Below, piece by piece: positions 1-12,400 of a stretch of 64,000 nucleotides of DNA (position 1 is its first letter; each line of letters starts with the position of its first letter). Under the pieces are notes generated by a model that was not told where the DNA came from, made no database searches, and saw nothing but the letters and a program-made list of their open reading frames with translations. Source of the DNA: Brachionus manjavacas (taxonomy: Eukaryota > Rotifera > Eurotatoria > Ploima > Brachionidae); contig JAHQIY010000017.1 in NCBI GenBank assembly GCA_019054805.1, forward strand, positions 62,001 to 126,000, in the 5' to 3' direction. The position numbers were made by a program, and so were the translations under genes.

Positions 1-466
1 CTAAATTCTAATTCACATGCTGTCTTATTTATAAGTGACGACCAAACTTCTCAAGCTAAAAGCGTATTATTTCATTTAATATTTTGATTTTAAAATTTTA
101 ACTATTAAAATTTTATCTTTAAGCGTTTGATCAATTATGACCTAACAGATGGATCGAACATTAAAGTGAAATATTTAGAAGGCGGTAAAAAATACTATAT
201 TGAAGCTGTAAGCTCAAAACAAGGTGGAAAAGTGAGCTTGTCAATTAATGCCATTATGATGGATACATTTTTGACCGATTCGGTTTCAAATCTAGTCTCT
301 AATGAAATACATGAAATTGATATTAGTTCAAATGTGACTCTAGAAGAGGTAAAAATTACTTATGATCCGGAACTTTTAACAGAAGGGACAAGTGAAATAC
401 AAGAAATTGTGGTTAATTCGTCTTTCAGTGCTCCTTTTCTGTTATCATTTGATGGGGTCGTAACAA
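1..466 (+). other. PA14-domain portion of the PKHD1L1-like gene
   Basis: The first two visible exons encode a beta-sandwich segment with the PA14 signature: a short strand followed by F-I-S-D-D, then an aromatic G-K-K-Y-Y-I-E strand. PA14 sits near the N-terminus of PKHD1L1 and is a glycan-binding or adhesion type fold. The domain is cut by the window edge, so its start is not visible. Confidence 0.65.
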
Positions 467-3400
467 GTAAAATGAATATTTATTTTTTCTAAATTAATTT
501 AGAAAACTAAAAAATTTGATTAATTTAGATGTCATTGATTTTGATGCATCTCCTCTATTGATCGAAAGTGTTCTTAATGATTTGCCAACATTAGGTGATA
601 ACTATGTAAATGTAACAGAGATAGACTCTCAAGATCCAAATGTTAGAATTTTAAGAGTGATATTTTCACCATCTTTAGGTACAAGTTTTGTTTAAATTAA
701 AAAAATTTTAGAAAATTTAAACAGTTTAATTTATTTTAATTCTAATTTAAGGTGATGTACCGCTAATCGAGCAAGGTGCTACTTATGATTCAATAAATGT
801 GAATGAGATTCAAAAAGGAATTTCAAACGGCAGACACATTCAACTTATGATCGAAAGTGCACCTACTCCTTTTTTCGATGTTCAAGATTCACAGCAAAAA
901 GTTAAATTTTGATTTTATAAAAAAAATGAATATTAATCTGAGAAATTTCTTAAACATAGATTTTTGACGCTTTTGATCAGTTTTTCGGAATAAGGTGTCC
1001 AGCATCCATAATAAGAACGAGCAATGATGTTCACTCAAGTTTTGATTTTGAAAACGAGTGTACTGATGATACTAGAGCAGTAAATGAAACAGCTTTTTGT
1101 GGTCGATGTGCCAGAAGCACATCTACAATAGTTCAAAATCCAGATTCATCAATGACTTATCGATTTGTAGAATAAATTTAAATTTAAAATTTTTATAATT
1201 TTTAAATTTAAACCTAAAAGGTTTGCTTTGCTTATTTAACAAGCAAATCATTTAGTCGCATTTCTATACAAATTGAGTCTAACTTTGAGAATTTTTTCTC
1301 ATCTGCTGATGTGACAAGCATTGCAGATTCAAAATGGCACTACACTTGTGTTGATCTTCAAGTGTCAGGATTTTCCTCAATTTCAATGACAAGGGCCATC
1401 CTTAAAAAAGTAATCTAAATCATAATAAAAAATTTAAAAAATTCAATTTAAAATATAAATCAAAATTAAAGGTATCAATTTCTTCCGTGGGTAATGTATT
1501 AATCGATGCAGTAACAATTAGAAGAAATGTTCCATCTGGATTTGAAGATCCGTCTTTGGCAATCAAAAGACGTGTTTTTCCTTCTTTACAAATCTATTCC
1601 TCAACTCTAAGAGTAGAAAAAATTGGCAACGATACTATTTCGGTTTCTTACCGAGCAAACAACTGCTCATTTAATTTAGAAACAATTTTAATAAGACAAC
1701 AATTAGATCCATCAGTAATAGACATTTTTAATATTTTTAATATTTTTTTTTTAATATTTCTAAATAAAGGTTGCTTCTATTTCAAAAATAAGTGATGCAA
1801 GTCCTCCGGTAACTGGGAATTTCGATTTATCCTGGGATGGTCTAAATTTAAATAGTATTTTTTTTCTATATTTAGTGAAAAATTAACTTAATGCTTAAAA
1901 AAAAAAATAAAAAGATATTTCAGCTGATGTATCTGAAGGGGAGTTGAAAAATTACCTTGAATCATTGAGAAATTTAGGCTCAGTTTCGGTGCAGCGATCA
2001 AGAGATTGTGCCGGATTCAAATGGAGAATTAAATGGACAAACGGTGGAGATAAACCCGATTTGGGCCTTGTAAATTTAGATAAATAAAAAACATATTTTG
2101 ATTTTAAAACATATAAAAAAAAAGGTGAATTCTAATCTAGTTGGAACTAATGCAGCTGTGAATGTGAATAAAGTACAAGATGGCGGGGCCAAGTTTTATC
2201 CATTATTGGATGACTTTTTAAGAACACACCATTCTAAGCCTCAAGTACTTTATTTATTTATTTTTAAATTAAGAAACAAATTTTGATCAACTTATTAGAT
2301 ATCTGTTTCAATTAATCAAATAACTTCAAGATGTGTAAATGATTGTTCGTTCGAATGGTTAGATACTGTCACACCACAAGTTGATTCTATAAATAAGAGT
2401 AAAACAAATTAATAAAATAACGTTTAAAATTAAATTATTTTTTTCAAGATAATTCATCCTCAATAATAATTAGCGGTTCAGGTTTTGACCCAGAAGCTTC
2501 AAATAACATTGTACTAATTGGTCAAGCAGCATGCAATGTTATATTGGCAACAGCTGCTGAACTAACTTGTGAACCAGGTTTGTGAATTTTATTATCTTTT
2601 TTGGAAAATAAAAGGTTTATCATTTATATTAGAAAATGGGCCAGTTGGAGTTTATAACTTTTCTGTAAATGTTCTTGGTAAAGGACTGGCTAAAATGAAT
2701 ACAATTGTAGATTTTGAGTTTCAATTGACTGCCACTGATTTTAACCCTAAAGTTTCTGGAACTGGAGGTACTTAATTTTAGAAATACCTTTATCAAATTA
2801 AATTTTGTTTTATAAAGGTGGAATTACAATCAACATTACTGGTTCAGGGTTTACTAGCCAAACGCAAGTAACCATTGATTCAAGGCCATGCGAATTGGTT
2901 TTCAACTCTTACAATACTTTGTCGTGCATAGTTCCATCAAATGTAAGATAAATAATTGGTAAAAATTGTTAAACTTTGCTATTAAAACTTTGCTTGTAGC
3001 CTACAGCTAGTCAAGATGTTGATGTCGATGTTGTAGTGTCTGAGTCAGCTCAAAGTGAAACTTTAGCATCAAAGCTAACATATCAATTCTCCAATACTCC
3101 AACAGTAACAAACATTAGTCATCAAGTATTGAGTGTATTGGGTAAATTTTGAATTCATTAAAATTTCAATGTTATCGTTAATTCAAAATAAACAAAAAGG
3201 AAATGAAAATATAACAATAACTGGAAACAATCTGCCTGTCCCATTGTACACAATAAGAATAGGTACAAATCGAGTAAAAGTGCTTTCCAGTTCAGCAACT
3301 GAAATAAGAATTCTCTCGCCTTCGTTGAATCCTGGATTTTATGATTTGGTTATTTCGGCTGGAAGCTTAGGAAACGTTATGTAATAATAAAATAAAATTA

Positions 3401-6400
3401 GATAATTAAGATTAAACGAAAAACAAAATAAAATAATTTAAAGGATTCTCAATTCAATTCAATTGGAGTATAGATTGTATATTTCATCAATAAAACCAAA
3501 CATTGGTTCAATAAGAGGTGGTACTTTGATCACAATAAAGGGAGACGGTTTTAGGTAAAAATATTTTTTTTACTAATTTAGAGGAAAAAATTAATTTTTA
3601 ATAAAATTTAAAGCTCCGATTGTTCAAAAAACAAAGTTTCATTCAGCATCTTTGAATGCGATGTAAAATCATGTGACAGTAATGAAATCAAGTGTTTAAC
3701 TCGAAATGCTCAAACAAATCATCAAATTACCAATGATGGATATCATAATGGTTTTTATTTTTTTTGTCAAAATTAAATTTTCAATTTCTTTAACATTTTT
3801 AAATCTAGAATTCGGCTTTCGATATGAATGGGATCGCACCTATTTGACTGTGAACAAAAGCGATTGGGTGACATGGACGTGGCAACCACCAACTACCATT
3901 CCTGGCCTCAAATTCAAAGTAGAACAAGTACAAGGCGCTAATTCAATTGAGCCTAGTGGATTTTCTAGCGGAGAAGCTGTCGAATATGGATCGTTCAAAT
4001 ATCAATTTCATTCTCCTGGAATTTATTACTACTGGTCTGGATTTGTAGACATAAATCAGCGAATATTTTTTAGAGGTGTAATAGAAGTTCTAGATGAACA
4101 AAATTTAAACAAAGAATTCCAAGTAGACTTAAAATTAAATGAAATATCAGGTTTTTATTAAAACTCAATTAATTGTTTTAATTTCTAATTATTTAAAAAA
4201 AAAAAAGCTCAAAAATGTACGTTTCCATTTAACTATAATAATAGTGTACAAAATAACTGTGTCAATGAAAACGGTAAGGATTGGTGTTCACCAACTTCTG
4301 AATTTAATGGCCAAAAACTTGAATGCATTGACAATTCAGCTACTGATTTATGTTCCCCGGAATTATCTAATGTGTCCTGTGGTGGTGCAAACATAGCCAA
4401 AAATTCAGTAAAATTTACCGACTGTGGTATTCCGTCTATTTCGAGGGTATCTCCATTGAATGTAAATTTTGAAACTATTATCACCATTGATGGAAGTGGT
4501 TTTAGTGCGAATCAATGCGAAAATGAAGTTTATATTGGAGGCAAGCTATGTGTCATTCAATCGTCTACAACATCTTCAATTACATGTAAAATTGATTCGA
4601 ATTCAACTCTTGTACCCAATAGATTCTATGACATCGAAGTAATGAAGAAAAATGTTGGATTTGCTTTGCACAACACTTTTTATGAGATATTTTTTCAATC
4701 GGTAATCACAGCAATAACTCCTCAAATTGGATCAACTACAGGCGGAACTAAAGTTACCATAACTGGTGATGGTTTTACTCAAGACACATATGTTGTGATC
4801 GGACAAAATGTTTTTACAAGAAATACTGCTACCATTGATTACAATTCAATTGTGCTTATTACTCAAGCAGGCCAAGGTTTGCAGGATGTTTCGGTATTCT
4901 CTAATAGTAAACAAGCACTATGCATTGGTACTTGCAATTTTGAATTTAGTTCTGCTAATACACCTGTCATAGATTCAGTTTCACCTACTTTTGTTAATCA
5001 AAGCACCGATTTGACCATAAATGGACAAAATTTTGTCGATACTCAATCACTAATTAAAGTTACAATTGGAACCCAAAATTGCCAAGTAACTAGATCAAAT
5101 GCTAGTCAAATAGTTTGTTCTATTGATGGATTAGATGCTGGTCCACAAGATATTAATATAAATATTGAAAGTAAATTATTTTTTTCTTTAATAAACCTTA
5201 ATTTTTTTTTTTAAATTTAATTTTTTATCAAATGAAGCTTTTGGAAATTCTGCTAATTCTGCTGTTCAAGTAAATGGAATTGCTGGAATAAATTCAATAT
5301 CACCTACTATTGGAAGCATTCACGGTGGAACTAAAGTGACAATTCTAGGCAATGGTTTTAATTATCAGAGTGTGGTTGATATCGGCGGTTCTTTGTGCTC
5401 AATTGAAAGTGTTAAAATTAATGAAATAATTTGCATTACGTCATCACATACAGCACAAGATTCAATATCATTAAACATTCAGTAAATTTTTAGATTTTGA
5501 ATAACAAAAAAAAAATTATTAATAATTCTTTGAATTAGAACTAATAGTATCGTTCATCCTAATGATGGTAACAATGCAGTGTTTTCTTATCAAACAGAAC
5601 AAACTCCAGTTATATCAACAGTGTCTCCAACCACAATAACAAGTGCCAACACTCAAATAACTATTTCTGGTACTGGTTTTTCATCTGACTCAAGTAAACA
5701 GAACAAAAAAATTATCAAAATATTAGATTAATTAATTAATATAAAACTAAAAGATCAAGTTCATGTTAAAGTTGGCGCATCGGAATGCTCAAATGTAATA
5801 GCAACAGACACAGAGATAAAATGCAATTTGGGTGACAATGGTGCTGGTTCGTATCCAGTTGTTTTGCTCATAGATTCAAAAGGTTTAGCTGAAGCATCGA
5901 CAAGTGTTACATACGACCTGGCTGTGTCTACACTGTCATCATCTCAAAGTAATTTTTTGTCTAAATAAATTTAAAAAAAAAAGGAAATTTTAAAATAATC
6001 TTAAAAAAAAAAAGGTGGTGTTGCCGGAGGCCTTGAGTTAACAATCGATGGATTTGGTTTTTCAAATAATACTCAAGTTAATATTTGTGAAAATTCATGT
6101 TCCATTCAAAGTTGGACGAGCACTCAGCTTAAATGCATTGTAATTTAATTTTACAACAACAAAATTAAAATTCATAATCAAAGTTTTATTGTGTCCATTT
6201 TTTTTAAAAGGTCCCAAAAAGCGATGACACAAATGGTGATTCAACATGTCAGCTAATTGTAACTGAAAATAGCCTACAACAAACACGTTCTCTTAATTAT
6301 GTTAAATCAATTACTCCGACATTGACAAGTGTGTCGCCTTTGAGAGGCGGTACTGGTGGTGGCACTGTTTTGACCATTGAAGGATTGAATTTCCCGTAAG

Positions 6401-9400
6401 AAAAAATTAGAAATTATTTCATTTTAAATTAATTTTAATTGACCAAATAGAAATTCGGATGTCAAAGTTACAATCAGTGGTTCCGAATGCTTGATCAGCT
6501 CTAAAAATTCAACCCAAATAAAATGCTATACTGGAAGCTATTCTCGTTCTTCGGTCAAAGCTCTCATTGAAGTAATCGTAGATGGAGTTGGACAAGCTTT
6601 GAATGTAAATAAGTCAACAATGTAAAACTTTTTTTGATCTAATTTTAATTATTTTGAATTGAATTAGGATGATGTGTATTTTGAATACATTGACTTGTGG
6701 TCATCGAGATTTACATGGGGTGGCGATGAGCCTCCAGCTGAAGGAGAATTGGTAGTTATTGGCGAATCTCAAACAGTTTATTTCGACACAGAGACTCCAA
6801 TTTTGAAAGGAATAATAATTATCGGAGGTGCTTTGATATTCGACGATAGCCAAGATGTTCATTTGAGAGCCGAATACATAATCATAGCTGGCAATGGAAG
6901 ACTTCAAATTGGAAGTGAACAATTACCATTTACTCACAAAGCCACAATTACCATGTTCGGCTCGGTCAAATCTTTGGAATTGCCAATTTTTGGCTCTAAA
7001 GTGATTGCGCTAAGAGAGGGCACTATTGAAATGTATGGAAAGCCTGTAGGTGTCACATGGACTCAATTGGGCACAACTGCTTCAGCCGGTTCGTCTCAAA
7101 TAACTTTGAAAGAACCAGTTGTTTGGCAAGTGCCAAGTCAAATTGTTATTGCCTCAACGGGAAATTATTTAAGTCAAGGTCAAAATGAAGCTAGAACAAT
7201 AACAGCGGTATCGGACGACAAGAGAACGCTGACTCTAGACCGACCTCTTGAGTTTAGTCATTTGGCCGAAACAAGAACTGTGGGAAATGGCATTCAATTG
7301 GAAATAAGAGCTGAAGTAGGTCTATTGACTAGAAATGTTGTTGTTCAAGGAAACAATGATGAATCATGGACTGCATGGAAAAGTGCCAAAGCATGTCCGG
7401 ATGGATTTAATCCTGGCGAGTTTGCAGTGCAGACATGCTTTTTGGGCAGATATGGAGACGAGATTGGAACTAATGAATTTGGCGCTACACTCATGGTTCA
7501 CGGTGATCCAATGAAGCAAAAATTTAAAGAAACAGTATTTGTCAAATTGTCCAATGTTGAATTTTTTCATGTTGGTCAAGCGTTTCGACTTGGTCGTTAT
7601 CCCATTCACTTTCATTTGAATTATGAAATGCCAAGCTCCTATGTCAAAGAGTGTTCCATTCATCAGTCGTTTAACAGAGCAGTAAATATACACGGAACTA
7701 ATTATGTAACAATTGAGAGAAATTTTATTTACGACATTCTTGGCGGAGCTTATTTCTTAGAGGATGGCATCGAAATCGGAAATGTATTCAAATACAATTT
7801 GGCCATTTTTGTCAGGACAAGTTCTAGTTTGCTGAATGAAGATGTAACACCAGCTGCTTATTGGGTAACAAATCCCAACAATACCTATCTGCATAATGCT
7901 GTCGCTGGCGGAACTCACTTTGGTTTTTGGTATCGAATTTTGGATCGTCCAGATGGACCATCGTTTATGCCAGACTACTGTCCGAAAAAAATTCCTCTTG
8001 GCAAATTTTTTAACAATACTGTGCATGGAGTTGGACGCTTTGGACTTTGGATATTTCCTGGCTACACTCCAACAGTAACTGGCGGATGCAAAGACCGTAA
8101 TCCATCTATTGCCAAATTCGAACACCTAACAGCTTACAATAGTGACAAAGGTGCCGAATGGGTCATGTCAAATAGTCTTCAGTTTAGAAATTTTGTTTCA
8201 TTCGATCACGAATCTGTTGGCATTGAGACCAAAACTATTGTTTCACATGAAACACAGCACAGTCACTTAAGTAATACGTTCTACAATGAACAAACCGGAT
8301 CATTGATTATTGATTCAGTGATAGTCGGAAATTCGGATTCATCACAAACAACATCAAAAACTAAGTCAGGTCTTGTGATTGCCTGGGAAAGAGGTCTTTT
8401 GGTTAAGAATGTTTCTTTTTACAATTTTGCTGATGAATCAAGTCATGCCATAAGAGCCACGGAAATAACAGGAAGATGCTCGTAATTTTTTTTGTTTTTT
8501 ATCAGAATAATATTAATAAAAAAATATCAAAAAATTAGCAATGTGAAATTTTAGTACAAAAATTACAGTAGAAAAAGTAAAAACTTTATAATATTTTTTC
8601 TATTTGTGCAAAAAAAGGTTTTGTAAACAGTACAATATTTTACAAATTTGTACAAACGAATTCGAAGCTCTGCAAAAACTCTGCAATTTATTGAATATTT
8701 TAATCAAATATTTTTTGATGGTGTGCATTTTACAGAAAAATGCAGAGTTTTTACAGAGCTTAGAATTACAACGCCTTTTTTGCACAATTAGAAAAAAATT
8801 ATTAAGTTTTTACTTTTTTTACTGTAATTTTTGTACTAAAATTTTACATTGCCCAAAAAAATTAAGTATAAAAAATTCTAATTAAGTGAAAAAAATTTTA
8901 AATTTTATTTTATTATTCAAAAATGTCAGCTAAATTTCATCAAAAAAATTAAAAAAACGTTATTTTTGTTAAGATTTGGATGTGGTGGATGGACAACCAA
9001 ATTTACTGGTCTAACATTCAACAATGTTAAGTACAGAACTATTCATAGATGGAATTGGGACTTTGTCGGCCAAGATTTAGATGGTTCATTGACTGGTGTT
9101 ACAAATGGTTATGTGGTATCAACTACGAACATAACTGTTTCAAATTCCAAATGTGCACAAAAAGATTTTCTCCTATCTGGCTCTGTATGTTCAAGCTCTG
9201 ACTGGGTCAGATTCTCGTTTAATAATGTGATAAACCTAAATTATCAGTCACGAATCAATGTGACCAATGTTAGAAACGCGGCATCTTCAATTGAATATTT
9301 GGCAAAGCGAATAACCCATCCAAAAGGATACACAATAGCGCTTGAAGTTAACCAAGAGTATTTAATAGAATTTACCAATGCTCTTTATCCGGTCAATTTA

Positions 9401-12400
9401 ACATATTCAGGAATGATCTACAATTTGTATCCTAATCAATATTTGATAATAAAGCACAAGCTATTGAAAAAACCTGATCGAGTCGAATTTGGAGGAATGG
9501 CATCAAGCGAATCGATAAGAACAATTGACGCCGACAGCAATAATGGAAATTGGCACTGGGACAATGCAACATCGACACTAACCTTTATTGTATCGAATAA
9601 AGAAGGAAGACAACCATTTTTGGATGTATCTATTAGTTTCAATGCCTACAGATGTAGATATGCCAACTGTGAACCACCAATATCTCCTGCCTCCAAACTT
9701 CCCATAGCCGAACGACCAGGCACTTTTCTTCTCTGGTCTGAAATAAGCTCGTCGATATTGACTGATCCAGAGTGGACCGTGCAAGAAGTTGCATCGAGAA
9801 GCTGGAGCGGAATTAGAATGTCATCGTTGGAAAGCAAGCCAAGTATTAGAATTCCGGAGGGCAGGTATGTAGTGGTCGACTCTTCGATGCCAGTGATGAG
9901 ATACTTGCAAATTGAGGGCTTTTTGGAATTTCAAAATGGAATGGATCATAGAGTCGAAGCTGATGTGATATTCATCAATGGCGGTCAATTGATTGTTGGC
10001 TGGGAAAATGATCCCATGTTAAATAATGTAGAGATTGTGTTAAATGGTCAAAAAGACTCATTAGATTACAAATTACCAAATCGAATTGATTCGATCGGAG
10101 GTAAGGGTATTGGTGTTTACGGTGGTCTGGACATTCATGGAAGAGCGAGACAACCTTCATGGACCAGTTTGAATGCAACAGTAGCCAAAGGAAACAATAG
10201 AATTACGCTCAAAGAACCAGTTGACTGGCAAATTGGTAATCATCATTATTTTTATTAATAAAATATTTAAAATAATAATAAAAAATTTTTAATTAAATTT
10301 AATTTTAGGCGAAAAAATTGTGATTACAACAACTTCGTATGTTGTAGGCGAGTCTGAAGTGGCAACTATTGCAGCCAAATCCTCTGATAATAGAACACTT
10401 ACATTGAGTAGTTCTTTAGAATATGACCATTTGGCGTTTGGTCAAAGTTTTAGCGACTCAGAGTCGTATTCGATTGCAGCCGGTGTAGGCCTGCTTAGCA
10501 GGAATGTCAAAGTGATTGGAGCCGAGTACACAAATCAAGAGTCTGATCTATACGGCTTTAGAGTAATTGTTTCTGATTATTCAACTATGGGCGCAGATGG
10601 TCCGGTCTACTACAAGGGCTATGCAAGACTGTCTGATGTAGAGTTTGTTCGTGCTGGCCAATTTAGTAGATACGGTGGCGAAGAATACAGATATGGAGTG
10701 TTGTTTTCAAATTTGGGCGAGTACAACAATTCGAGGCCTTCGTATGTGTCCAATTGTGCATTCAACTATGGTTATTCGGCAGCAATAGGCATCCTGGGCT
10801 CAGCCAGCATTCCAATCACACAAAATGTAATCTATCGAACAATCGATTTCGGAATTTACCTAACAGGACATTCAAACATAATTAGAAATAATTTAGTTGT
10901 GTCGAATCTTTGGGCTGCGTCCTTAAGACCATGGTCAATCCTTTCGGAAAAAGAATATTATGCGTCTGTGTACATTCGTGACGCTGATTCAGCAGTTGTC
11001 GAAGATAACCTAATAGCTGGATCGGAGAGAATCGGACTCTACTTTAAAGGCGATGTTTGTCTTGGCGAAACATTTGCCTCTGGCAAAAATCATTCAATCA
11101 AAAATAACAAGATCTATTCGGCTCTGTCAGCTGTAAACATATTTCCCGCATTTGTATTCGAATCTTGGAATTGTGTTAGAATAAGCGGCTTTACTGTGTT
11201 TAAATCAGCACATTGGGGCATTTACTATCAAGCCAAGCAGACTGTTCAAGTTGATTCAAACATACTTGTGGACAACAAAATAAATTTGTTCACTCAAGTT
11301 ATAGAGCCAAGCATTCTAGGCCATCAAATGTCATCCAAAAAAATATTTGTTAAAAACAACCTAATTGTTGGTCAGTCACCAAGCTTTGACTGCCAAGCTC
11401 AAAGTATAAGCAGCCAATTTTATTATTTAAATGCTGGATCAATGAAATCGTACAGTGCTGGTGCCAATTCAAACTCCAAAGTTGGAATCACTTGGGCACA
11501 ATTTTTGTCCGGATCAAATGGAGCTCCTTTTAAACCTTGGGCCGGAATAATGACTTACAATGCTCTTGATGGTCTGATGATAGTTGACAATGTGACTTTT
11601 GCCAACTTTGACACTCAGTGCGATGGTCAACGTGATTATGCTATTTCGTCAAATCAGAAAAACGACGACGGACAACATCCCATGAAATTGAGCAATATCA
11701 AATTGTACAATGTAGACCACTTGTCCAAAATTTGGATCAACAGACCAAACATTGGCAAAATAAATCCATCCGATTGTGTCGACATGGATTGTGACGGTTT
11801 GAAAAAGAACTTGTTGACAGACGAAGACGGATCGTTTCTAGGACAGCTCGGAACTGTCATATCTCAATCTGAATTCGAATGGGGAAGTCAAAAAAGAGGT
11901 CTTGGTGATTTTAGAATACCCAAAGAAGCTCTAGCGGCATCAAATGGTTCCATGTTGCCCGTTAGTGAACTTTACTCGCATTTGGGAATTGTGAGAGAAG
12001 AAGACAAGTGCAATTATGTGTCAGATTGGCAAGCGTATGAATGCCACGGCATGGATCATAAAATACTGACCATTGAAAGCATGGACCATGACACAGAGTC
12101 AAGACGTCTTTCGCCTGTGGCAATTGTTTCTGACAACAAATACTTAGATTTGATAAACGGACCACAAGATCATGGTTGGTGCTTCGGTTACACATGTCAA
12201 AAGAGAGTGTCGTCCTTTATGGCTGTTGTTGCTGGTCAACGAAGCTTTGACATCTATCTGTCAAGCACACCGCCCAAACAATTGAGATTTAGAATTTTGA
12301 ATGCCGATTCAACTTTTAAGATAAGAATTTCAGTTTATTACTTTAGTTCGAACAGAGTTGATGTGTACAAAAATGGAAGTTTTGTGTTGCCTACCAATGG

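Noticed and set aside
4139..4396. Apparent frameshift between overlapping ORFs in the IPT region
   Set aside because: Explained by a 57-nt GT-AG intron (4151-4207); the frame is intact after splicing.
7364..8125. Minus-strand ORFs within the G8/beta-helix exon
   Set aside because: Antisense shadows of the PKHD1L1-like coding sequence with no motifs.
8604..8885. ORFs on both strands (8600-8885)
   Set aside because: They lie inside the intronic palindrome; inverted symmetry creates open frames on both strands.
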